A DNA stretch of 64,000 nucleotides from Nothophaeocryptopus gaeumannii. Its lineage: Eukaryota > Ascomycota > Dothideomycetes > Mycosphaerellales > Mycosphaerellaceae. The position numbers and the translations under genes are program-made. Below are positions 31,967 to 41,400 of the stretch, piece after piece (within the stretch, counting starts at the first letter, position 1; every line of letters begins with the position of its first letter). Below the pieces are notes generated by a model, which worked only from the letters and a program-made list of their open reading frames with translations, made no database searches and was not told the DNA's origin. The stretch spans positions 1,977,501-2,041,500 of the forward strand of contig JASISA010000042.1 of NCBI GenBank assembly GCA_031771865.1. The letters are read 5' to 3'.

Positions 31967-34900
31967 ATGCCATTGAGGTCCAGCCGACCGAAACTTATCA
32001 AAGCACGCAGCACTAGCGCCACTCATGATACCACGACTTTTACTCTGGAACGATACCTCGAATCCGAAAGTCTGAGCCCATCACGAATCTCCTTTAGCGA
32101 TTTCAAGAGCACCAAGTCGAACGTGCCACGACAGTTCACGGCTACCTTCGACGAAGACGTAGGAACAGCCGCCGACATGGGACCTTTCAAGAACCCGTTG
32201 TCCCGGACAGTGTCATCCTCCGCACTTGACCAGGATGTCAACTTCGGTGCTTCGTCGACTACCGTCAACAGCGTAGAGTCAAAGAGGAAAGTAAGCGGAG
32301 GCAGTACGGAGTCGCAACGGTCCTCAGGACTGCCAGAGGGCAAACAGAAGATTGACATCGAGCACGCCATCAGCCTGCTACAGGAGTTGAAGAAGTCAGC
32401 TTCGCCAGAAGAGCTTGTCTCCCTGCACAGAGCCCTACTGCCCACCAAGGAGACGTCATCCATCCTCGCCCCGCAGCTTTCTTCAATCGACGAGCATACC
32501 ACCACCCACCCAGTGCCCGTCGTCAGGACACGTTCTGTCATGCCTCCGGGACTAGCTACTCGAAGTGGACTTTCGAGTGACCCGTTGCGGTCTCAGCAAG
32601 AGGTTGAAACCGCTGCCGCAGTATCCAAGGATAAGGAGAACAAGGGTGATTGGTTCTACGAGACAACGGCAGCGATCCACTCCCGCACGATATCTATGAC
32701 CAGCACAGGCACCGTGCCAGACTCGTACAACCTTCCTGGTTCCTACAGACCTGGCACTCTGCGCATCACGAATGGTGCGGCGTCACCCGAGCCCGGCATG
32801 ATCACTCGTATTGCTGCTGCTGGCTTCGAGCCTGGCGGAAAGTCAAGCAAAGTCTCTCTTCGACCAGTCGATGGTTCTACAAAACCGACTGAAGTCAAGA
32901 CGCCTCCTCATATGAGGAATAAAGACGTTCCTCAAGGATCATCAAGCGTCAAAGATGGTAGGCGAAGCCTGGACTCTCAGCGCAGCAACCCACCTATGTC
33001 TCTTGCACAGCGGAGGCAAAAACAGTGGGGTATGAGAACCTCGAAACCAATTGCACAACTCTCAGACGCAATCGAGAAGCCGAAAGCTGGGGAACCTGCA
33101 ACGAGCACCAAGAAAGACGATAGAGACCAGCTGCCGTCCCAACGTCACAAGAAGCGGAGCACCGTTGGAACGCCCGCTGATCTCACCATCTTCACCGACG
33201 CACCGCGATTCCAGAAACGGTGGGAACATCGTGATGCTCAACTGTCAAACGAGTGTTTGCTGGATTGTGAGATCTCCGCAAGCCCATATGAAGAGAAGCA
33301 AGTTTTGCTCGAGTTTGCAAAGCGTCTGAGCACTATTTTCCACAGTGAGCTAGAAGATGCATGCAACGATTCGGGCAGCGATGCCTGTGCGGCGGCACTC
33401 TTGAAACTCAACGGCGGATCCGGTGCTGCTACGGACAGCAGTGTCGACGAGCAGGTACGAGCCAAGAACAACGGCAGTGACAGATCCTCTCGAGGATCGC
33501 GAGATCCTCACGCTGTCCGTCACCAAGATAGCGGATACTACTCAGAGTCGTCATCCTCGCCATTCGTCCCAAGCAAGAAAGGGACCCCGCTCGAGACCAC
33601 TCCGGAGCGGACGCTGCCCATGCCTGAAGCCGTCAACACTGATCCTCTGACACATGCCAGGCCTTCTTTGGCTCCCAGATCAAAGACTGAAGGACAGGCA
33701 AGCGTTGAGATTGCTCTTGCTCGGCCAGAACGCTTTACATTCCCTGGGGAAACTGATGAGAATGCAGCAGTGAACTTTCAGGACGGAAAGAAGAGACTGT
33801 CTCCGCTGGCCCTGTTCAAATCGCGAAGCAAGGCAACGAAGTCTGTGAGTTTGGCGGATCTTCAAGCAAGTCGTCCGCGCGAGGCAATGTCTCGCAAGCC
33901 TTCTTTCTCTGCGTCCCAAGCGGAGTCAAAGAATTCCGCGGATAAGCAAAAGAGAGCGACTTTGCAGAAGCGCATGCCTGATCATATTCGACAGCAGAAG
34001 AAGGAAAGAAAAAGGGTAAAGGCCGAGACGGCGAGCAAGTCACCGGACGCTGCTACGCGAGCCGCCAATTTTGAGCCTTCAGAGTCGCCACCCAGCTCTG
34101 GGACTGCCACTGAGCCCAACACACCATGCTCGCCATTGTCAAGCAAGACAGCCATCAAGCATTTACCAGCGTCGAAGAGCGCGTCTGACGCAGATGATGA
34201 GGCTGCAAGGCCTGCTTCGGCACCATCTGGCAGGTCAAGCGGCAGCTACTGGCGACGACGCAGCAAGACCTTCAGTCGAAAGCAGAGTAACACTATTGCC
34301 GAAGAGAATGAAGAAGACACGCCGCGGAACATCCAATCTTCAACACCGTCACGTAAGCGGAGTAAGAGTCTCCATGGCCCGGGTGCGCTCTTGTCCAGAC
34401 GCCCTAGTATGGATGTCATGGCAGGAGCGAACTGCATGAAAGGCTCTGGTCCTGCGCATCAAGCAGATGTGCCCACGCACCAAAGCTTCGACTCAGTTGC
34501 AAAAGCGTTGGAAAGCCCCGTGTCTCCGGCAAGCGAAACCACTGCGTCAATTCGCAAAGCAGTGCAACAGCGACGACAGTCTTGCGATCTGCTCGTGTCT
34601 CGTTCCAACACTTCGACGAAAACCCCCTTCCCCATGACTCGAAAGCAGAGTCAGCCTGATCTGTGGCGCCCACAAGACATGATGATGGACGCCTCGCCCG
34701 TAACTCCAGTTGCTGACAGAGTCATTACGTCTCGATCTCAGACGTCTGTGGAGGACTTCTACCCCGAGTGGCAAGGCAAGCCCGCTTCAGCTTCGACCTC
34801 GCCAGCTGCTCAAGAAGCACAAATCCAGCAAGCTCAACAAGTCTATATGGCTGTTAAGCCTCGGAAGCCATCGGAAACTATCCCAGCCCTTCCCGAACTC

Positions 34901-36088
34901 CCAGCCGACATCGAGTCAAGGGTACTGAAAGCAGATGAGATGCTCTCCAAGAAGAAGAAGTGGAGCCCATGGTCCTCTCCGCTGGCTTCCGCTCGCAGCA
35001 GCATTGATTCATCTGACGTCCAGAAGAGGAAACGGACATCCGATCGCAAAGAGCATGAGCCTAGCAAACTGCTTTTCGCAGAGACACTCACATCCGAGCC
35101 GTCTACTGCGGACGCGGAAACTAGCCCGGTCGAGGCCGACAGTAGACCAAAGCGGTTCAGCTTCGAAGACTGCATTGAACTTCCTCGCCCGGAACTTCAC
35201 GTTCAGCCTTGCTCTCCGACCCACGACTCTCGGCACCCTGGATGGCCAGGCTGGGAGAAGCAGTCCAGCCTGTGGAAGAAATCTGCCATTGATGGTATGG
35301 CCCAAGACTCGCCTGATAGTGCCGAGAAAATACCAGTGGAGGGCAATCAATCTGACACTCAAAGCCCTAGTATCGTTATCTCACGATACATCACGCCACT
35401 TGAGTCTGAGAACGCCGCGCAAGCAAGCAATGCCGTCCTCAAGCGACACAACACTTCCCAGGCGCTTGTCACTTGCCTCGATGACGAGGACAAGGAGAAC
35501 CAGTTCGCCACCACGAAATCTCGCAGCGACAGTATCGTCTCGACCGCGACGTTTGTAACCATGCGGACAGCGGACGATCGACCCAATGAAGTTGATGTTC
35601 CAGGAACAGGGAACGCGGTTTCATCGACGACCACCACCACCACGTTTTCTTCACAGACGACAATGTACACCAATATCAACGGTACTATGAGCACCACCAG
35701 CGTGAATACCTCAGCATCTCAATCGCGCAGCCGCTCTGTTTCCGGCCGAGCGGCTGGCTTCAAGCCATACCGACCGACAGATGCAGTCCACGCTGAGCGC
35801 TCACGTGCCCTTGCGCGAGCTCGCCGCTCCTGCCGCGTCCCAGACGAAGAGGTCAAGCAAGCGAACCTCGCCGTCCGACGTCCACCAATACCGAGGCGCA
35901 GCTCGACCGACTTGACTGATCGCTACAGCGGCGGTCTCGACTACGGCTGGGATCGTGAGCACGGGTTTGGAGGGAGCGCGGGCACACGCAACAACTCTGC
36001 GGAGAATCTGAACCGAAAGAGTGTGAAGATGTCTCAAGACTTTGGTGTTGATCTTTCTGATGTGCCTATCTTTTTGAGCCCGGTCTAG
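31967..36088 (+). CDS. Large intrinsically disordered Ser-rich protein, 1373 aa
   Basis: One uninterrupted exon of 1373 codons. The composition is Ser/Thr/Pro/Lys-rich throughout, with many basic-plus-Ser sites (RRKSKTFSRKQ-like, KRKRTSDRKE) suggesting heavy phosphorylation. Possibly ordered islands: KIDIEHAISLLQELKKSASP (helical, residues about 128-147), a segment near 415-470 with RFQKRWEHRDAQLSNECLLD and LLEFAKRLSTIFHSELEDA, and HPGWPGWEKQSSLWKKSAID near 1095-1110. The C-terminus has FKPYRPTDAVHAERSRALAR and ends SQDFGVDLSDVPIFLSPV. I recognise no domain or signal peptide. A signalling, cell-polarity or nuclear scaffold is possible, but this is a guess. Keeping such a long frame open indicates a real gene. 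Confidence 0.75.
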   Translation: MPLRSSRPKLIKARSTSATHDTTTFTLERYLESESLSPSRISFSDFKSTKSNVPRQFTATFDEDVGTAADMGPFKNPLSRTVSSSALDQDVNFGASSTTVNSVESKRKVSGGSTESQRSSGLPEGKQKIDIEHAISLLQELKKSASPEELVSLHRALLPTKETSSILAPQLSSIDEHTTTHPVPVVRTRSVMPPGLATRSGLSSDPLRSQQEVETAAAVSKDKENKGDWFYETTAAIHSRTISMTSTGTVPDSYNLPGSYRPGTLRITNGAASPEPGMITRIAAAGFEPGGKSSKVSLRPVDGSTKPTEVKTPPHMRNKDVPQGSSSVKDGRRSLDSQRSNPPMSLAQRRQKQWGMRTSKPIAQLSDAIEKPKAGEPATSTKKDDRDQLPSQRHKKRSTVGTPADLTIFTDAPRFQKRWEHRDAQLSNECLLDCEISASPYEEKQVLLEFAKRLSTIFHSELEDACNDSGSDACAAALLKLNGGSGAATDSSVDEQVRAKNNGSDRSSRGSRDPHAVRHQDSGYYSESSSSPFVPSKKGTPLETTPERTLPMPEAVNTDPLTHARPSLAPRSKTEGQASVEIALARPERFTFPGETDENAAVNFQDGKKRLSPLALFKSRSKATKSVSLADLQASRPREAMSRKPSFSASQAESKNSADKQKRATLQKRMPDHIRQQKKERKRVKAETASKSPDAATRAANFEPSESPPSSGTATEPNTPCSPLSSKTAIKHLPASKSASDADDEAARPASAPSGRSSGSYWRRRSKTFSRKQSNTIAEENEEDTPRNIQSSTPSRKRSKSLHGPGALLSRRPSMDVMAGANCMKGSGPAHQADVPTHQSFDSVAKALESPVSPASETTASIRKAVQQRRQSCDLLVSRSNTSTKTPFPMTRKQSQPDLWRPQDMMMDASPVTPVADRVITSRSQTSVEDFYPEWQGKPASASTSPAAQEAQIQQAQQVYMAVKPRKPSETIPALPELPADIESRVLKADEMLSKKKKWSPWSSPLASARSSIDSSDVQKRKRTSDRKEHEPSKLLFAETLTSEPSTADAETSPVEADSRPKRFSFEDCIELPRPELHVQPCSPTHDSRHPGWPGWEKQSSLWKKSAIDGMAQDSPDSAEKIPVEGNQSDTQSPSIVISRYITPLESENAAQASNAVLKRHNTSQALVTCLDDEDKENQFATTKSRSDSIVSTATFVTMRTADDRPNEVDVPGTGNAVSSTTTTTTFSSQTTMYTNINGTMSTTSVNTSASQSRSRSVSGRAAGFKPYRPTDAVHAERSRALARARRSCRVPDEEVKQANLAVRRPPIPRRSSTDLTDRYSGGLDYGWDREHGFGGSAGTRNNSAENLNRKSVKMSQDFGVDLSDVPIFLSPV

Positions 36089-36481
36089 GACGATAGGATG
36101 CCCTTGGTGGGTAGGTTCGTCTCGAGGATAGAGTACTTGTAAGGGTAAGAGAATGGATTGGGATTGGTACGCACTGACGGACTGCTGACCGAATGTAATT
36201 GTATTATGTAACATGGGACAATGAGTAGGCGAAGGCAGGCGATGGGGGTGTAGGATTATATTGTATCGGTAATCGAAGGTAGATAGTGGGTAGGTAAAGG
36301 ATAATGCTTCAGAGCAATCGCTTCTTTCATGATTTACAATTCTCAAATACGATAATTATCGGGCAAACTGCTTTGCCCCGCTTTAGAGCTGGTGCATTCA
36401 CATGAGCGTTGGCTTTGGCTCTGCACTAACCTGCCATGATCCTCACGTGCGCAAAATCCCTTTCTCTCAAGAGTACTCATT
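36089..36481. other. Convergent 3' region
   Basis: Between the end of the disordered-protein gene (plus) and the end of the GH5 gene (minus). No gene or clear terminator hairpin seen. Confidence 0.45.
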
Positions 36482-37755
36482 TCAGCACAAATATTCAGAC
36501 CAATCCTGCGCAGCATACACTATCCTCGCATCTTTCACAGCCTTCTCAACATCGCCCTTTGTACTATTATTAATCCCAATCTCATACCCATCATACCCAC
36601 ACTCCGTTGTTGGAGCACCGCCGATCTGTGTCTGATCCAACCCAGGAATCACCTGCCAGTACAGCCATGGCACACCGGCGGTATTGAACACGTTCACTTG
36701 GGATTTGAAGTCATCTTCCGAGCTGGCTGTGACGCCCCATTCTTCGATGATGACTTTCTTCTTCTTCTTCAATCCGGTGGCGTTGATGGTTTTGAGGATG
36801 GTTTTGAGGATGGATTTGTCTCCTGTGATGAAGTATGACCAGTCTGATGATTTGCTCATGTAGCCGTGTACGCTCATGATATCGATTGCGGGGCAGTGGA
36901 GGGCTTTGAGTAGGAGGTTGTATTCGTGGGAGCAGCAGAATTGGGATCCGCCGATGCCGCCGGTGGCGATTTGGATGTTGCTGGACCCGCAGCTGCTGCT
37001 GCTGGTGCTGTTATTATTGGCTGTTGTTATGAGGTTTTTGAGAAAGCTCGCTTGGGCGCAGATCCAATCATCAGGGTCGTTCTTGTCCAGGAGCGAGAGG
37101 GCGTTGATCATGGGTTCGTTTTGAATGTCGAATGCTAGGATGACTTCGGACAGCTGACTCCATTTTCTGCCGTTGAAATTGGGAGATTTGAAGTTGAGGA
37201 TTGTGCCGAGGCGGTTGGAGTACTCGGTACGGGCTGTTGAAGATGAGTAGAAAGTGGTTTGATTGTTGTATTTCTCGCAATAGACGTCGCAGCCATTGAC
37301 GCCGTTAATGAGGCCAGCATCGTGGGGCGAGATGATGGCTTTGATGCCGTGGATGTATAGGAGAACGAGTGTGTCATCGAGAGCATGTAGGACGGATGTA
37401 TTGTACGTGCCGATGGTGGCTGGTTCGAGATGCGGTATTGCCAAGATTGTGCTGCCTTTCTCGCAGCCTGCAGAGGTCCCGGTTACTGGTATGCAGGATC
37501 AGTGTGTGGCGCGACATCTCAGGCGTTCTTGCAGGAGATACCCCAGAGACGAACTACTTGCACACCCCATGATGACAGTGTCGAGATATAGGAGGTTTGG
37601 ACATTTCTTGGCAATGCATGAAGAAAATACAAGTTGGAACCAGCGAATGAGTTGGATACATTGGCAGCTCGTGGTTGAATTGGGCCGGCGGCAATGGCTG
37701 TGAACAGCGTTGAGAGAATCATCAGGTTGATCATGGGGGCCATACTGCGCGGCAT
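36482..37755 (-). CDS. Secreted GH5 hydrolase, endo-1,4-beta-mannanase-like, two exons
   Basis: Exons on the minus strand: 37755-37542 and 37485-36482, with a 56-nt GT..AG intron that rebuilds VVRLW-VTGTSAGCEKGS; 405 residues. Signal peptide: MINLMILSTLFTAIAAG preceded by MPRSMAP; an alternative ATG at 37743 gives nearly the same product. Glycoside hydrolase family 5 features: NSFAGSNLYFLHALP near the N-terminus, FDIQNEPM with the acid/base Glu near residue 195, and VIIEEWGV with a Glu pair near 319-320 that includes the nucleophile. The opening pattern and spacing resemble subfamily GH5_7 mannanases, which cut plant-wall mannan; the subfamily is inferred. Several Cys and N-glycosylation sites fit secretion. 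No carbohydrate-binding module is seen. Confidence 0.87.
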
Positions 37756-37798
37756 GGTCAGCAGTGGACAGCATGCATGAGATGGGAGGTACTGTTGA

Positions 37799-38053
37799 GG
37801 CAGCGACTCGAGAGCCGGCCACACCTTTCGGGAAAGTCTTCGCCAAGTTCTTGATCAAAGACTCCTCATCGACCAGCAGGACATAGATGGTAATACTGCA
37901 CTTCACATTGCGGCGGCAAACAGACATGTCGATTGTGTGCGACTACTTCTCGAGCATGGTGCTAATCGAAGTTTGAAGAACGTCGGTGGCGAGACAGCCC
38001 CATCTTCACAAACGCGAAGCGAAGGAAAACAAATTAGCCATGTCTTCGAATAA
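37799..38053 (+). pseudogene. Orphan ankyrin-repeat fragment
   Basis: A frame open from about 37799 to TAA at 38051-38053, with no ATG, encodes DGNTALHIAAANRHVDCVRL followed by LLEHGANRSLKN, one textbook ankyrin repeat, with a partial repeat before it (VLDQRLLIDQQDI). A UGA stop immediately precedes it, and no further repeats or start are seen. It lies 44 bp from the GH5 start codon, on the opposite strand, in the GH5 promoter region. Most likely the surviving 3' end of a deleted ankyrin gene. Confidence 0.7.
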
Positions 38054-38483
38054 ATCAATGTCTGCGCTTCGATGGCTGTGAGTTATACTGGCAGAAGAGC
38101 ACGCTTAGAGCAGACGAGCAAAACGGTTGTAGCAGACTCGCTTGGTATTCAAATGCCATGGCCTACAGACGAGTCTGGACAATCGCAGGTCTATTCTGAA
38201 AGTACAGTCATGTTCGTGTATGCTAGCCTTTGGGTATCTACCAAGACTCGTCTTCTATCGCTATGCACTCGTCCGGACTTGTGTGTCATCAATCATAGCT
38301 TTTCCCACACGCAATGCAGGTCATGATCGTTATCATCATTCTATTTCCCGAGATACCACCCAATCTCATAGTACCCAACTATCTCCAAGACTGTCTTCAA
38401 AGCTGTCTTCAGCTCTTCTGTTTCAAGTTCTTATACTGCTGTTTTCTCAGATCTCTGTCTTTTCAAAACAGCCGTGTATTTTC
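38054..38483. other. Intergenic, no gene recognised
   Basis: Short frames only. It holds the 3' region of the YOR1-like gene. The AT- and pyrimidine-rich stretch near 38390-38510 may be 3' UTR. Confidence 0.4.
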
Positions 38484-41400
38484 CTATATCTTCTCATCCA
38501 CCTTCACAACCATACTCTGCGTCTGTGTCCTTTCCACCGCCTCCGGACTCTCCGCGCTGAACCTCGCCTCTTGACTCTCGAAGAAATCTTCTCGTCGGAT
38601 ACCGCTGCGGTTGCACATGGATCTGAAGATTCCGCCGCGATCGTACAGCTCGACGGGAGAGTCTAGCTCGGCGACGTTTCCTTGGTCCATCACGAGGATA
38701 CGGTCGTAGCCTATGATAGTTTTGAGACGATGCGCTATACATAGGAGAGTTTTGCCCTTGAAGCCTCGGACAATGGTTCTTTGGATTTTCTGATCAGTTT
38801 CGAAATCTACGCTTGAGGTGGCTTCATCGCAGACGATAATTTGGCTGCCTCGGACGAGGGCGCGGGCGAGGGCGAGGAGTTGGCGTTGGCCCAAAGAGAA
38901 ATTGAGACCTTCGTCTTCAACGGGTGTATCGAGATGGATACGTCCGCTTTCATCGGAGATTTCTTGGTCTTCGCCGACGAGATCTGCTTGGCGCAGGGCG
39001 TGCCAGAGTTTGAGATCGATATGTTCGTTGAAGGGGTCCAGGTTATTTCTGATCGTCCCGCGGAAGAGTGTGGGGTCTTGAGGGATGATAGCGAGGCGGG
39101 AACGGAGGTCGTGAAGACCGATTTTGGCGATATTGATTCCGTCGATGGAGATGGATCCACCGGATAACTCGACCAGACGGAAGAGAGTCGACATGATTGT
39201 TGATTTCCCGGCTCCTGTACGGCCTACGATTCCGATACGTTCGCCGGCGCGGACGTTCAGTGTGAGACCTTTGAGGACGAGGGGTAGGCCGGCGCGGTAG
39301 CGCATTTGGACGTTGTCGAAATCGATGGCGCCGTGTTCGGGCCAGGTTGGACGGACGTCGCCGAGGCGGAGAGGGGCTTCTTCTTCGAGTTCGGTGCCGT
39401 AGTAATGGATGCGCTCTGTGCTGTTCATGTTGTTTTCGACTTCGGCGAGTTGGCGGACTGTAAATTGGATCATTTGAACGATTGAGAGGATGTACGATAG
39501 AACTAGGCCGCCTGTGGATGGGTTGATGGAGAATCGGGAGGTGACGACTAAGATGCCGACCACGAAGACCAGGATATTTCCAAGAGCGTCCAAACGGGTT
39601 GACAGCCAGCGTTGATTGGCGAACGTCAGGAAGTAGGCGCCGTCCATAGAGTCGACGGACTCGTTGACTCTAGCAGCGAATTGCTTCTCCACTCCGTAGG
39701 CTCTGATGGTTGCGGTGCCGTTGACTGCTTCACCGAAGCGAGCGAAGACCACACTGCGTAGCACGGCTTCGTGTCTCTTGAGCTCGCGCGCCGAGGCCCG
39801 GTAATAGCCAGCCGACAAGAGGAAGGCGATGATCAATGGCACGAGAGCCACCACGAAGTAGTAATAGTACGCGATGATCAGGATGAAGACGGAGACGATC
39901 ATGACCATTGTAAGGAAGAACATGCGCATCGAGTCGGTCAAGCTGTTGTCCATCGTGTCAACATCCTTGGAGAAGCGGTTCGAGATTCGTCCAAGAGGAG
40001 TGGTATCGAAGAATGACATCGGTGCTCGCAAGACGCGGAACATGGCTCTTTGAAGCATGACCTTGCTCGCTTTGGTGCCGAAGACGGTGAGCATGACGGA
40101 GAAGGCGAACATGAGCAATGCCTGTGCAACACCCAGGGCCGCGTAGACGCCAATGTAAACGCCGGTCTCGAGGCCCCACTTCCGCGAAGTCCAGTACGAT
40201 AGCCACAAGCTGGTGAGGATGTTGGCGCCTTGCGAGATGATCAGTAGGAAGAGCACAAGAGGAGCCACCCAAAGACCGCCGGCAGCTTTGATATATGCCG
40301 AGTAGACACTCCAGCCTACACTGTTGACAGCTCTTTCTTCTTGTTGCATGAGTGCTGCGGCTGGCTTCTTGCCCTTCTTCTTCTTCTTCTTGGCGTCTTT
40401 CTTCTCCTCTTCGATCTCGTCTTCGTTAACCTCATCTTCTTCCTCATGCTTCTCTTCCTGTGCGGTGGTCTCCATGAGCTTCTGAAACTCTGCGTCGTCG
40501 GTCATCAGATCGTCGAAGGTAGCAATCTTGTGGATGGCACCCTCTTTCATCCAGACGATTCGATCAACTCGGTGAAGGACGTGAAGCTGATGCGTTGCCA
40601 GAACTCGTGCCTTGCCTCTCAACAGGCCGCAGATGGCGTTGTCCATGATGTGCTTACCAACATGGGCATCGACGGCCGACAGCGGGTCGTCCATGATCAC
40701 TATATCGGCATTAAAGTAGATGGCGCGTGCAATATTCAATCGCTGTTTCTGACCTCCGGAGACAGTGATACCACGTTCGCCGATCTCTGTCAGGTCACCA
40801 GCTGGAAGCATTTCCAGATCCGGCCGCAGAGCGCAAGCATCAACGACATTGTCGTACCACCTTTGGTTGAATTCTCGTCCGAAGATGATGTTCTCTTTCA
40901 CTGTAGCGTTCTGAATCCAAGCATACTGTGGACAGAAGGCGCGGTTTGCGCCAAAAGTGAGGCTACCCCCTGTCTTGCGCATGTCTCCCGCCAAAGCGGC
41001 GAGGAGCGAGCTCTTACCAGATCCAACAGAGCCAATGACTGCAACGAGCTCATCGCGTCCGACGCTGAAATCGATGTCGTTGAGTTGAAATGGAATGGCC
41101 TCTTCCTCTTCAGAGTTAGGAGTAGTGGGCGTTTGAGGCACGCTGCCCATCTTTTCGGCCTGCTTTGACCTGCGCTTCTCTTCCTTCTCCTGCAACTTGG
41201 CATGCTTCTTCTCCTGTTTGAGCTGCTTGTTCCCTTTGGGTGCTGCGCCTGGAGCATCCGTATCTTTGTTGGTATTACGCTCCCAGGTAAATTTTGCGGA
41301 CTTCACTTCGATAGCTTTCTTCGCGCTTGGCTCCCATACTGCATCATCTTTGACCTCTTCAGCTGCCAAGAATTCTGCAATACGTCCAAGGGAAGCGTTT

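Noticed and set aside
40341..41168. 275-codon plus-strand frame inside the YOR1-like gene
   Set aside because: Antisense shadow of the NBD1 and linker region; hydrophobic Leu runs come from reversed Lys/Glu codons.
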